Assembly (NCBI RefSeq): GCF_950023065.1
Contig: NC_088677.1
Coordinates: 34,059,230-34,123,229 of the forward strand
Length of the DNA stretch: 64,000 nucleotides
Reading direction: 5' to 3'
Origin: Planococcus citri
Lineage: Eukaryota; Arthropoda; Insecta; Hemiptera; Pseudococcidae
Below the pieces are notes generated by a model. The model saw only the letters and a program-made list of their open reading frames with translations, was not told the origin of the DNA and made no database searches. Made by a program: the position numbers and the translations under genes. This document shows positions 1-11,600 of the stretch, piece after piece (the first letter of the stretch is position 1; the number at the start of each line of letters is the position of its first letter).

Positions 1-154
1 TGAGGTACACCATTGAGGAATTTTTTCATTAAACGTTTATTGCTCGTTTCGGTTTTTAGTTTGTCTCCTTGACCGTCCCAAATGACCTGTTGTAGTTTAT
101 TTAAATCTTGGTCATGTATCCAAATACGTATATTCGAAGATTTTATCGTGTTTG
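1..154 (-). CDS. Ankyrin gene, exon with second copy of the repeated module (truncated by window edge)
   Basis: The acceptor is aattttccag|CAAACACG; the two leading bases complete the codon left open at 807 (A + CA). The frame stays open to base 1. It encodes NIRIWIHDQDLNKLQQVIWD then GQGDKLKTETSNKRLMKKFL, paralogous to the exon at 1650-1490. The chain is expected to continue left of the window with another ankyrin exon. Confidence 0.75.
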
Positions 155-2727
155 CTGGAAAATTTTGGAAAATAATTTAAGTATGGAAATTTTTGTATTT
201 AAAAAAATATTTTTTAGCCGAATTTTCGATGTAGGAATAAGTTTTGAAGATACTTGGAAAGGATCGCCATTCTTCGCTTTCAAACTCCAATTTTTTCAAG
301 AGCCTCCTTCGAAAGACTGCCAGTGCGTCTCAGAGGTAGCCTCAGGAGTGCTTCTTGGAGTCTGCCTTCAACTCAAAATTATTCTTAATTTTTCTTTGTT
401 TTTACATCTGTCTCCAAATTTGCAAATTCTCAATTTTTTTTATTGAAGTGCTGGCTTCAGCCCCTTCTTTTCAACCTTAGTACTTCGATCTCCTTCTTTA
501 GACCCCTGTCTAAATAATAATCATTAACTGCGTTTTACAACCCATCCTGATGCATTTTTTTTTTTTTTTTTTAGATATTTGGTTAATTCTTAATCATTGA
601 TTCAGTTTTTTTGGTTCCTTTTGTTGACCCTTTTGACCCTTTTTCCCATGCCCGTCAAAATCCCAGGAAGCTTGGTATTCATTTGCTGCTTTAAAGTTAA
701 CATCATCCATATTTATGTACTTTTAGGTCATTGAGAGCAGCATACTTGAAAATTCGGCTTAAAAAGTTAAAAGTAACTGACGAATTAATTCGTTAATGGT
801 GCTTACTTTCAGTTATTTGTGGTTTGTGCACATTTAACACTTTATCTGGTAATTGAACTTCGGTTTCGTTTGTCAAAAAATAAAGTGGTGTTTTGCCTTG
901 GTGGTCTTCCGCATTCACATCAGATCCCAAGCCAACCAATAAATCCCATATTTTATCCGGGTCCGAGGTTGAATTCACATAATGAAGTGGAATCCTTCCT
1001 AACTGCGAACAGATGAAATATTCTAGCTACCTATTTTTTTGATTATAAATCACCTATATCGTATTTAGATACATAAATGTTACGATACAAATCTACCTTA
1101 TGTACATATTCGTGACAATTCAATTGCCCTTGAAACGAGAAATGATACCTGGTCTCATCAAAATTCATTGTTTACCTTATCTCGACTGTGAATCGTGGCA
1201 GGATAGTTTTTAGCCAACCATTCGATGATATCGAAGTAATCGTAAAAAACAGCTTTATGAAGAAGACCGGTTCCAGTCGAATCTTTACTTAAGGCTAAAT
1301 TTTCGGGTTTGGTTTTCAGAACTGAGCAAGCGGTAGATGTTGTGTTGAGTAGCATTTGAACATCTCGTAATTGTCCTTTTACTACAGCCTCGTGCAGCAT
1401 ATCAATCCGAGCCTTTTGAATTGAAATGTTATGTAAATGTAAAGTGCGAAAAAACTGCGAAAATTTTCAATAATGAGCGTTTTATTTACCATGTAAAAAG
1501 GTACTGCTTTTAATAGAACTTTAATTTTGGGAAAAGGCGATGTTTCTCCGATCAATTTATGCCCGTAGCCCTCTTTGATCAATTTTTCCACTTTTTCCAC
1601 GTTTCCACTTCGCAGAATATTTCTAATTTTACCGCTACTGTGACATAGAACTGAAAAAAAAAATCTTAATAATATGTAATTCATTCGGTGAAATTAAGAC
1701 ATCTGTTGTTCAAACGCCTTCAAGTGACTTAGGTAGGCAATTTTATTAACGTTTGTATTATACAAACGAATAGGGTGAGGGTGGTGAATGCGAATGTGCT
1801 ACTCGTGGTGTTGTAGGGTGGGGTATGGAGTGCGGAGTCTTGAAAATCGGCTGCAATAGAAATATTGTGAGGAAGAAGTTCGATATTTTCAAAATTTATG
1901 AATTTTAACGTTTAAAATTTAGAATTTGCTGGAAGTGCGCATTTTTTCATTGAATTAATCAAAAGTAAGGGTGGACTAAAATTTTATCTACCCGACATGG
2001 TATCCAGCCATTTTGTAAATATTTGGAATTCCTGGAGAAAATTTATTTTTTGCTGGAAACTCATTTTTCCATAAATTTTTTTGCCTACTTTGACATTTTT
2101 GAAAATTTGCCAAAAATCGAGATATGAACTTGAGGATTTGAAACTTGACATTTTTTTCTGGCATGCGCTTTCAAAGTAAAGTATCCAAGAATTTTTCGTA
2201 TCTGAGGCAGAGGGTTGCAATAGGTGAATTCAATGTGAAGTTTTTCTCGCCCAAATTGAAAATTGACCATAAACCCTAAATTTTATTTAGAAAATTTTTT
2301 TAAAAAACTTGATAGGTATTATTTTTAAAAAAAGAAAAAAAATTGTATAATACAAACAATATTCAAATATCAAAGTGGAACATATACAATTACATCAACA
2401 AAGGATACCCTGCGCAGGAAAATTTTTTTTTGGCCATACTGATGAATTTTTTATTAAATTTCTTCTGTTTTTTCCTTTCGAATTTCAAACAATCGTGACA
2501 ATAGGCAGTTTATATTTTCGCATCAATATTTGTTCAACGTGAGTGATAATAAACCTCTTACCTTTCGGACGTGTCACGTAAGTGTATGAAACACCAGGCA
2601 TTAATTTTTTCTCCGTCGCCTTATCCGTTGTCATGATTGGAATGATTGAGTAAAACGACCATTGTCCCGAAACCGGTGAAAAAACTCCAATCACCTGCGC
2701 TCGTATTCGCGAAAACTTTCCGTAAAT
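1..2727 (-). CDS. Ankyrin-repeat protein, partial gene (five exons, runs off left edge)
   Basis: Five minus-strand exons (2727-2562, 1650-1490, 1412-1176, 1002-807, 154-1) join with consistent phases (1, 0, 0, 1) and consensus GT..AG junctions. The product contains ankyrin repeats: GLLHKAVFYDYFDIIEWL, then GRIPLHYV, then DVNAEDHQGKTPLYFL, which are the TPLH-type turn and helix patterns of the family. Ankyrin repeats bind proteins; the partner and cell location cannot be told here, since no membrane segment, signal peptide or enzyme motif is visible. A ~45-residue module (IR..I...x..K....I..G.G.KL..ETS......K.L..VP) occurs once in exon 1650-1490 and again in exon 154-1, so the protein is built of repeated blocks. 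The start codon is not identified and probably lies in an exon right of 2727. The C-terminus lies outside the window. I do not recognise a named orthologue. Confidence 0.8.
807..1002 (-). CDS. Ankyrin gene, exon with further ankyrin repeats
   Basis: The acceptor is ctgttcgcag|TTAGGAAGG and the donor is ACTGAAA|gtaagc. The exon is 196 bp, entering in phase 0 and leaving in phase 1. It encodes LGRIPLHYVNSTSDPDKIW, then DVNAEDHQGKTPLYFL, two consecutive ankyrin units. The open frame continues past the donor only to a nearby stop, so splicing to 154-1 is the simplest reading. Confidence 0.85.
1176..1412 (-). CDS. Ankyrin gene, exon with first clear ankyrin repeats
   Basis: The acceptor is tcaaaag|GCTCGG and the donor is GATAAG|gtaaac. 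The exon is 237 bp, exactly 79 codons, phase 0 at both ends. It reads ARIDMLHEAVVKGQLRDVQ..., a helix-turn-helix ankyrin start, followed by GTGLLHKAVFYDYFDIIEWL, a textbook ankyrin repeat. It joins the next exon as HSRDK|LGRIPLHYV, which restores an intact repeat. Confidence 0.85.
1490..1650 (-). CDS. Ankyrin gene, exon with first copy of the repeated module
   Basis: The acceptor is a long pyrimidine tract ending tttcag|TTCTATG, and the donor is TACATG|gtaaat. The exon is 161 bp, entering in phase 1 and leaving in phase 0. It encodes CHSSGKIRNILRSGNVEKVEK..., a helical charged segment that matches the exon at 154-1 position by position (GYGHKLIGETS against GQGDKLKTETS). Confidence 0.75.
2562..2727 (-). 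CDS. Ankyrin gene, upstream exon (first visible)
   Basis: The open frame on the minus strand ends at a strong donor (CGTCCGAAAG|gtaagag). It begins after a good acceptor (pyrimidine tract then gttcag|ATTTACGG). Splicing to the exon at 1650 is frame-compatible (G + TT). The encoded piece, IYGKFSRIRAQV..GVFSPVSG..., shows no ankyrin signature and I do not recognise its domain. A possible 60-bp exon further upstream (2974-2915, after aatttcag, phase 0) could precede it, but its donor is weak. The frame also stays open upstream of the acceptor to about 2860, so the true 5' boundary is uncertain. Confidence 0.5.
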
Positions 2728-5326
2728 CTGAACAAAAACATACTCGTATTTACCGTCTCGTTTGGCGGCGTGTACGAGATTAAACGAGTTTAATGAAATG
2801 ATAATGTGTATTATTCGCGTTACAGGGTTTATGGTCAAATGGCTATTGGTTACTTTGTATTTTCGTTGCTAACAACAAAATTTATAAATGTGTGTATAAA
2901 ATTTTTCAGTAGACGTATTGCACGGGGCGGGCTACGTTGGGTTCGGTGCTGGTGATAATTTTGATAATTATCCGCTGAAATTTATTATTACGTATTTATA
3001 CGACAGGGTAGGTGATTATTAAATCATACATATACATAAAGGTACCTAATGAAAATATTCGCTTAGCGTGAATTTTTTTTTCTTACCAACATTGTCGCCA
3101 TGATTTTAGGTAATTATCTGATGCATAAAATATGTACGATAATTTATGGCTTGCAAGTTGTTTTGGTCGTCTTTGGTATATTAACCTTTTGCTTGAAAAC
3201 ACCTCTTTCGAATCGACCAAATAATAACGCATATTATTTGCTTTATAAGCAGACTAAACGTTGCTGATTACTGGTTCCATTTTTATGAAAGGTGAGAAGA
3301 AAGAGGAGAAGAAATTGGAAGAAAGGTAAGGGCCGAATAAATCGTTCAAAAGGAGGAGATATTGGGAAATAAAAGATGAAAAGAGTTACTCGAGTAATGA
3401 ATTAATTCCAAAAGTTTCAATAGCTTTATTAATAATAAGGGTACTAAAGAAATGGTTTTTTATCGAGGTCATGGGAAAAGTAGGTAGGTACAAACAAAGA
3501 AGTTGTGAGGTATGACTTTTGTAGGGTGCTGTTATGGAGGAGCAGTACCTATCAGATTTTGGATTATACGAAAAATAAAGGTGAGAAGATGGGAAGGGAG
3601 GTGAGTTTTTTTTTCGACAGATCGATACCTTTGGTAACTTAAAAAACTGCCAAAATTATTATGATTTTGAATCATTTGTTCATATTTACCCCATGGACCA
3701 GCAATGATCCTTTATGCCCCACAAATTTGCTTTCTTGAAGAAAAAAATTAGATGGAACTTTCAAATTATGCCAGTCAAGCTTTTTTTTTGGTACTTTTAT
3801 GGCTAATTTTTAGATTTTATGGGTTTCGTTTTTTTAAATTTTTAAATTGAATTTATTTCAAAATATTGACAAAATTATTGGATTTTGGTCAATTTTTACC
3901 ATAACAACACCCAACAGCCAAAATTTTATTTTTCGATTTTCGACAAATTTTCAATTCTTTGGATCACTTTTGACGAAAAAGTCAAAATTTGATTAGTTTT
4001 CAAAATTCAGGTTTCAAAAAATTCTTGTACTGTGTAGAAAGCCATTAATAGATATTTTTTTTCTTGGAGTACAATACCTATTAAATTGAACCTAAATTTT
4101 CAAGAATTCTCCATTAATCTAATAATAAGAGCATGGTCTGAAACCTTCATTAACGAGGTTTCAGCTGCTGCCCAAATTGATTTCTCGATTTTTGGCGCAT
4201 TTTTGAAAATTCAAAATTGTCTACTTTTGAGGATTTATGCTTTCTAAAAAAAAAAGTATATGTACTTATTTAATAAAAATTATGGAATTTAGTCCTGAAG
4301 CTAAAATCAACTTCCCGAACCACATTTCACCATTTCTGGACATTCTAAAGCCTCCTGCAGCACGATTTTGAATTTCTACAGAGTTTTAAAATGTCTCCAA
4401 AATGCGTGAAAATCAATTTATGGGCAGCAAAAATCAAGTTGTGGCTTATTGGACACCTTGAGTATGTTTTTTGATCAGCATTCTCCAGCTCAAATGTGGA
4501 TAGACCCATTGAATCGATCGACGATTAACCACTTGATTTTTAGCTGCCTGAATTAATTTTCTTGCCTTCTGGAGAAATTTTGAAATTCTGGAGAAATCGA
4601 AAATATCGTTAAAGGCTCCAGAAATAATGAACACTTGGCTCTGGAGAGTTGATATCAGTTTTAGGACTAATTCATCATGTCTACAAAATAAGTAGGTACC
4701 TACCTAGTTATAAGTAGGTAGGTATACATTTTGTAAAAGCGTAAATCGTCGAAAATAGTCGATTTTGAATTTTCAAAAATCAATTTGGGCAGCTGAAATT
4801 TTGGTTGTGCGGAAGCGGACATCTGAAGAGGTTCCCTTCGTAAAATCTAGCGTTATATTCCCAAAAATGAAAAATTGAAGAAGAAATAATTAAAAAGAAA
4901 AACAAAACGTGAAAATAACTTTTAAAAAAGTTAGGGTTTTATTGTGACGTTTTGTTGAAGTAACGTAAAATTACTTTGATTATCCTGATGTTCTGTTTAA
5001 ATAAAAATCCCCAAAAATCTGAAAAAAGTAGAAAAATTCGAAATATGTTCAAAAAAAAATTTTTATCATAAACTAAGCACTTACCCGACTTATGTAAAAG
5101 TAGGTTTTTTGTGGCATTTTGTTGAAGTAAACATTAAAAAACTTACTTGAATATATTATATCTACATAGATATTTTTTTTTTAAAAACAAAGATTTTTTC
5201 TGGTGTTGAAGTGATACCGAAATTTTTTTCAAAAGTAATGAGAATGACGATGTTTTACTAAAATGTCAATCTGGAGTAATTTCTTTCGAATTACAAATAA
5301 TAAATAGATGTAGGTAATTCAATCTA
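2728..5326. other. Gene-poor region right of the visible ankyrin exons
   Basis: AT-rich sequence with homopolymer runs. The missing 5' exons of the ankyrin gene probably lie somewhere between here and 8386, but apart from the weak candidate at 2974-2915 I could not pick one out. A diverged foldback element occupies 4130-4842. The rest shows short T- and A-tracts and TAGGTA words only. Confidence 0.5.
4130..4842. repeat. Diverged foldback (inverted-repeat) element
   Basis: The left half contains GGGCAGC, TTTTGAAAATTCAAAATTG and GGATTTATGC. The right half returns them as reverse complements (GCGTAAATCG, CGATTTTGAATTTTC, GGGCAGCTGA). The middle holds GGAGCCTCCAGC-type and 'cttctggagaaat' words. 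The order and motifs match the better-preserved element at 48403-49434, including the terminal GAGGTTCCC. It carries no coding capacity. Ends are approximate because the arms have diverged; tandem TAGGTA words (4690-4725) interrupt the right arm. Confidence 0.6.
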
Positions 5327-5537
5327 TAGGGTGCCCAGAAATATCGAGTACCCCTAAGAAAGTTTTTCATTAAAAATATAGGTTGGCAACGTGAAATAGA
5401 TGCATATGATTGGTGGAATGTTATCTCTCCAGTCCAACAACCAATCATGTGCTATCATTATTATCATTCACTGTGACCAACCAAAGTATTTTAGTAGAAA
5501 ACTTTTTTAGGGGTACTCGATATTTCTGGGCACCCTG
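5327..5537. mobile_element. 211-bp palindromic MITE, TA-flanked
   Basis: The two ends are inverted copies reading YAGGGTGCCCAGAAATATC and continuing through GAGTACCCCTAA, with TA directly outside each end. Inner parts are also inverted copies (ATATGATTGGTGG against CAACCAATCATG), so the whole element can fold. TA target duplication with a CAGGGTG-type terminus fits Tc1/mariner-derived MITEs. No transposase is encoded. Confidence 0.75.
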
Positions 5538-6558
5538 TAGGTAGGTAGGTACAGACAGTTGTAATGAACTGAATTTTCTTGTATTTTGAAATTTTTTCAT
5601 AAGTTCACTTTCAACTATTGGTAGGATAGATACTCTTTATTTCTTTTTTTTGTACAAATTCTGAATTATTTTTTCATTTGTTCAGTATTTTTTCGAAATT
5701 TTACCCTTGAAGTGATTTTATGAAAGACCACCTCAAATAAGGCAAGATTTTTTTTAAATTGTAAAATATTGGAACTCATGATTTGAGTCTTTGTTTTCGA
5801 CATTTGAATCTATTATAGGATTTGAGGAGAAAGAGTTCTAATAACTCAATGTACTCTTCAGAGATGATTTTTCAGGCATACTCTCAATTTTTCTGGGGCA
5901 TAGGATTGCTGAGTAGTTACCTACTTACATATGTATAATACTTTAACGATGTGTATATATTTTCGCACCCCTTAAAAAATTGAAATGACAAGTGTCAACA
6001 AATCATCCATATATTTGTACTATACTACTTGAATGGCTCTTAACTCTTTATATCAATTGGTTCACTTCTCACCGTCAGCTATTTTTACACCTTTTTTATT
6101 TAAGTAACTTTTTATTTTATTTAGGCGAGCATAAAATACTGAAATGTTATACCACCCACTTGATAATGAACGAAATGAAATTCACGTACCTACCCTTATT
6201 CGGCCATGGAATGTATTTTAAAAGAAAGCTTCAAGGATTGAAGTTGTTGCATGTGGCCTAGAAAAAAATACTTCTTATTTAGTTCGAATCACGCAAAAGG
6301 TTAAACTTGCGGTAATTTTTAATATAAATGCGAGCTTCGCGAACAAAGGGTTCTTAACTTCTTCAACTAATAATGTTTTCATGTACCTACTCGTAAGAGA
6401 ATATTCGTCGTTTGGTTAACGCGAACGTGAATTTTTTAAAATGATGCTACGCTTCCCATGTAATCTGTTTCTTCGTCGTGTACGAGTATCTTCGTGGAAA
6501 AATTACCGGCTGAATTTTCTATAGCTTTTTTGTTTTTCATTTTTTAAATAAAACAATA

Positions 6559-6716
6559 TGTGACCGTCCGCGATTAAACCGACCATCCGTCGCAAAAAAT
6601 CGAAAACGTTTTTTCGCCTATTTTTGGGCCTCAAATGGTTTAGGGAACAAAAATTCGCGAAAAAAATTTTTCGATTTTTTTGCGACGGATGGTCGGTTTT
6701 ATCGCGGACGGTCACA
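6559..6716. mobile_element. 158-bp MITE with ~50-bp terminal inverted repeats
   Basis: The left end TGTGACCGTCCGCGAT and its continuation (ACCGACCATCCGTCGCAAAAAATCG) are returned almost base for base in reverse complement at the right end. TA lies outside both ends (6557-6558 and 6717-6718). The unpaired centre is ~50 bases. The high CpG content differs from the surroundings, consistent with a fairly recent insertion. Confidence 0.75.
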
Positions 6717-6771
6717 TATATCGAAAGAAGTTTTAAAAAGTTATCTTTCGGTACAAAAAAATAAACAACAC

Positions 6772-7014
6772 GTGAAAAGTATAATATTTAAAACGAACAA
6801 GGCGGATACCGCTTGGCGCTTACATCTGGACGAAAATATCAGACGAAATTATCAACCAATCGTCGCTGCAAAGGCGTTCCGCGAATTTGAACCTTTGAAG
6901 CAGGCGCAAGACCTTCGCGACGCTTATGTTCTCCTGATGAAAATCAAAATTTTGGCAACTGAAACGAAGAAAAAATGTCAATATATTAATGTTATTAAAG
7001 TTGCTTTTCTTTAA
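6772..7014 (+). CDS. Uncertain small open frame
   Basis: A plus-strand frame of 80 codons with no ATG (it would start at GTG). It encodes a charged, helix-prone peptide (LDENIRRNYQPIV, FREFEPLKQAQDLRDAYV). CpG content is higher than in neighbouring DNA, which is the only reason to list it. No splice site clearly extends it and I do not recognise the product. It could equally be part of a conserved non-coding stretch. Confidence 0.15.
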   Translation: MKSIIFKTNKADTAWRLHLDENIRRNYQPIVAAKAFREFEPLKQAQDLRDAYVLLMKIKILATETKKKCQYINVIKVAFL

Positions 7015-8386
7015 GTTACAGGCATAATCACAATTTTTAATGAACTTAAGGCTTTCGTGTGGTCATTTTTGATAACGAAATTACTTGTTATATTAGGAGC
7101 TTATGAATTGTTGAAGGGTTTTTGCTGTTTGCCTTTTCTGTTACTAAGTATATATATATATCGATGCAATTACTCGTCTCGTTCTCATTTCATTTTCTCG
7201 TTATCCTATTTAAATGTAAATCTTGTCATGCGTTACCCTCTTTTTTCCCAGTTTGATTTTTTTTTTTAAATAATAGAAATGTAGTACATCGCGGCCACTT
7301 TCAATTTGACGGGTAATTTTTGCTGTCCTTTTAATTTAATATAGAAATAGGTTGACGTTTTCTTTTTTCATTGACTGATTTAAGAGATAGATTCATGTTC
7401 TGATGTCTAGTAAGATAACCATAGACGAGCACGAGCACGTAGATAGGTATCCTTATTCTCCATAAAATAGTACAATCAACTGCAAGGCTTTGTTCGATGA
7501 TTACACGTTGACAAGTAATTGATTCGTTGAAATGTACGAATAATAATTCGTCAAGAATATCGGCGAATTGATCTTAATCGATGTGTTTTCTGCAGAGATA
7601 ATGGTGTATTACGCATCGAATAATCGAACGAAAGATATACTTAAACTTGACATTGCCATACGATTTAGTAAAGAGAAACAAATCGGAAAATTTATCAGAA
7701 GGAAGCATCTTTACGTTTTTATTTCACCATTTGAAAGGTTTGATGGGCCAAGGGAGCGTAAAGGTACACTTTACGATGAGTCTAGATCATGATTTTTTTT
7801 TTACATCCTTTTTACGATACATAAATTATTCAATTATAATTGCAACGCGTGTTGACGTAAACATGAATAATATTTTTCTGTGTAGATAGTACCTTTTATT
7901 TCGAACGTGCGCCTATCGCGTGATATTTTTTAATTGGTGCAAAAAGTTATAATAATATTTGTTCTGCTGGATAATTGATTTAAATAGGTATACTTACTGA
8001 TAACTACTATCTACATGTAAAAATTGTTGCAGACTTTCATTTTGACAATAATAATAGCATCCTGTATGTGTTTCCATATTTGATTTTATCAAATACATAC
8101 GGATACCTACTCGTATAGACCTACATCAATCAACGATATTTATATTGTTAAAATAGTAATTACCTGTACCTATTTTTGGTGTATTGAAAATCGAGCTTGT
8201 TGCTCAATTTGAAGAAGAACAATAAACAAATAAATTAATTTAAAAAATGTATCAATTTTTTAATTAAATAACGAATACGTTGTACAGTACAAAATTTAAT
8301 TAAATTTACAAAATACGAGTTTACAAACGTTGCAAAAATAGAAAATAAAAAAGTAACAGAAATATAAAATTGACGAATTCGCGGTA

Positions 8387-8638
8387 TTAGTTTCCCGCAC
8401 TATTAGGACGATTGGTGGAATGAAAAGTTGGACTGCTGTTCAATAGAGGTGTCAAAGAATGTCCAGTTGTTCCGTGACAATGTAAACAGTGCATGCAAAC
8501 ATTGCAATGACCTATTTTTTGTGCTAATATTGCTCGGAATTTCAACGCAGGCCCTAATTTCATATTTATCGTTGTCCTTAAATGTTCTTCGGTTAGTAAC
8601 GGAAGTGAAATACCATCTATACTTTGTTCTCTAAAATT
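8387..8638 (-). CDS. SAM gene, last coding exon (second half of SAM, Cys-rich tail)
   Basis: The acceptor is gttatgtttcag|AATTTTAG; 252 bp, 84 codons including the TAA at 8389-8387. It starts NFREQSIDGISLPLLTEEHL, continues MKLGPALKFRAIL, then HCNVCMHCLHCHG. It ends in a Ser/Thr/Asn-rich tail (LLNSSPTFHSTN). Together with the end of the exon at 24353 it forms a complete SAM fold. The CxxCxxCxxC spacing could bind a metal, but that is inference. Confidence 0.92.
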   Translation of the reverse strand, partial: NFREQSIDGISLPLLTEEHLRTTINMKLGPALKFRAILAQKIGHCNVCMHCLHCHGTTGHSLTPLLNSSPTFHSTNRPNSAGN

Positions 8639-11600
8639 CTGAAACATAACAAAATGATTATCAGTATCTACATAGGTACATAAGACTATAAGAAGTCATA
8701 TTTCATTTATTGATTTATTACGAGCTGTACAGTATGAAATTTCACGCTTAACGTGTGGTTCGCTTTTATTGCGTTGTAATTAGTTTTATGCTCATGCATT
8801 ATGTAGGTACTAGGTAGGTCTAGGTGTCGTATCTTTATACCTATGCTGTATGCTGTATTATAAGAAAAACTGCATCACAAATGAGTACTGTAGCATAGGT
8901 ATCTCTTATATGTGTACGTGTACCTATCTCCACTTATATGGCTATAGATATGAGAATATTCGTTTGGAATATTAGTTTCATCGCTAATAAAAGGACGATT
9001 ATTATGATTGCGTTGAAAGCATTATATTCGTTGTGCTCTGTATGAATTGAATGGTGAATTTGAATATTATTATTTCTATATCAAGTAATACTCGTACATA
9101 TGGTAGATGGGTATCGAGTTTATTCCGTTTTATAGAGGTTGCTTTGCATCGCGTGAAACAACAATAATGATCTTGTTTGGTTCTAATTATCAAGTTTCCC
9201 GTTGGGAGACTATTCCTCTATTACGAATAATGCACCCAGTTTTAATCAACGTGTAGATTCGATGTTTATTTCAATATTGATGAAATGGATAATTGCATTC
9301 CAGTATAGAGAAGGAATCAATAATTGTGAAATTGTTTAACACGATAACTTGCCTCTTTGAAGCTTGACCTTTGCACATTATATTTTTATTTATGAGGAGA
9401 ACAAATTTTTACCTACATCAAGAAGGAGTGGAAATGGGTTACAAATGATGACTTTTTCAATCAGAAACTTGCCAAAATTTGTTTAAAAATTTAATGTACT
9501 AATATACCTATGTACATATTACATATCTGACTCTAATTTAGTGAATTCAGTGTCATTCTCATAATGTTGGGAAATTACCCTACAAATGACAAAATATATG
9601 GCATCTTCCATTACACACACATGTAACAAATTTGAACCCTTGGGCTGCAGGCTGTTCCAAAGGTCAAGAAACGTGAAAAAATAGCTCAAAAATAGGCTTT
9701 TCTGCTCCTTGAGAGGGACCAAGCAAGGTTAGGAGGTTCAGTTATGAAACCTGTAAAAAAAATATCAATGGCACCTTCTCACTGGTTGTGCACAATTTTG
9801 ACTCACTAGGTAAATTTGCAGTAGCTGTGGGTCGAAAATAAGATGAAAATTGAAGTTTTTTATGCCTTGAATGGGGTGCAAATGACCTGGGATACTGAAA
9901 TTTAGGTACCTATGTTGATCACAATGGACGTAGGTTGGTATCTACTTTATTGATGGTTTTTAATTTTGACTATTTTTATGAACGTGGCTCCTGTGTAGCC
10001 TTATAGTACGGTCTTCTACATATTAAAAAAAAAATGACCTTTCTGTAATATTCAACTTTCACTCTCCCCACTTCAACTGTGAAATATCCCAAATGAACCT
10101 TATTCCACAAGTTGGGCATATGTTTTAGACATTAGAACAATACACACGTTGTAAAATGCAGTAAACTTCAAAGGGGAGAGAAATGAATGAAAAATATACA
10201 GAGTGCTCCACCACAGAATATCCTCCTTTCACCCGTAACGAAGACAGCCCATTCCAAGCCCAAGTATTTATGTTTGCCTACCCTGTGCTCTGAAGGGGCT
10301 GAATTATGCTCTTCTTTAAAAAATGTGTTTTTGAAGTCACCAGGGGAGTTATCGACTTTTTTCCAGCTGATTTTATGGTGGAAAATACACCAGAATGCCC
10401 CAATGACCGTGGAACTTGTTTTAAGATATCTGGCAACTCCTTGGTGAACCCTGGTGACTTTTGGTGTCAGATTCACCAGAACTCACCAAGTCCATTTTTG
10501 ACTTTTTTTTCAGCTGAATTTATGGCGAATAAAATCACCAGAATATCCTAATGACCTCCGAAATTGTTTTCGAATATCTGGTGACTCCTTGGTGAATCCT
10601 TGTCACTTCTGGTGACAGATTCACCTGAACTCACCAAGTCCATGTTTGACCTTTTTTCAGCTGAATTTATGGTGAAAAAAACACCAGAGTGCCCGAATTA
10701 CCCTAGAAATTTATTTCGAATATCTGGTGACTCATAGGTGAATCCTGGTGACTTCTGGTGACAGATTCACTAGAACTCACTGGGTCCATTTTTTTCCAAC
10801 TGAATTTATGGTGAAAAAATCACCAGAATGTCCTAATGACCTAAGAAATTGATTTCGAATATCTGGTGACTCCTTGGTGAATCCTGGTGACTTCTGGTGA
10901 CAGATTCACCAGAACTCACTAAGTAAGTTTTTGACTTTTTTTCAGTTGAATTTATAGTGAAAAAAATCACCAGAATGCCCCAATGACCCTGGAAATTGTT
11001 TTAAGATATCTGGCGACTCCTTGGTGAATCCTGCTGACTTCTGGTGACAGATTCACCAGAACTCACCAAGTCAATTTTTGACTTTTTTTCAGCTGAATTC
11101 ATGGTGAAAAAATCACCAGAATTCCCGAATGACCCTAGCGATTGATTTCGAATATCTGGTGACTCCTTGGTGAATTCTGGTGAGTTCTGGTGAATCCGTC
11201 ACCAGAAGTCACCAAGTCCATTTTTAACTTTTTTTTCAGCTGAATTTATGGCGAATAAAATCACCAGAATATCCTATTGACCTCAGAAATTGTTTTCGAA
11301 TATCTGGTGACTTCTGGTGACCGATTCACCAGACGTCTCCAGGTGAGTTTTCGACTTTTTTAAAGGTGAATTATTTATGGTGAAAAAATCACCAGAATGC
11401 CCATTCAATCTCAGGAGTCAATGTTTGAATCTTCTGAAATCTTACCTACTAGCCAATACCCATGAGTCTGATGAGGTGTTAAATTCATTCAATTCTTAAA
11501 GCTCCCCCTTCAACACAGTCAATCCACACCAGCAGATTGAGACGCAAGATGTGCCCAGGTTTTTATAGGTATTGCATTTTGATTTCTCTAGACCCGAAAA

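Larger units (their letters stand above)
5538..8386. other. Intergenic region downstream of the SAM gene
   Basis: Mostly AT-rich sequence without a convincing gene. It contains one small MITE (6559-6716) and a short CpG-richer stretch (6770-7010) with an uncertain plus-strand frame. A TTTATT at 7895-7900 reads AATAAA on the minus strand and could be the polyadenylation signal of the SAM gene about 490 bases past its stop codon. Confidence 0.4.

Noticed and set aside
10168..10551. Overlapping frames of 81-102 codons on both strands
   Set aside because: They run into the 147-bp tandem array and are broken differently in successive units, so they do not code.
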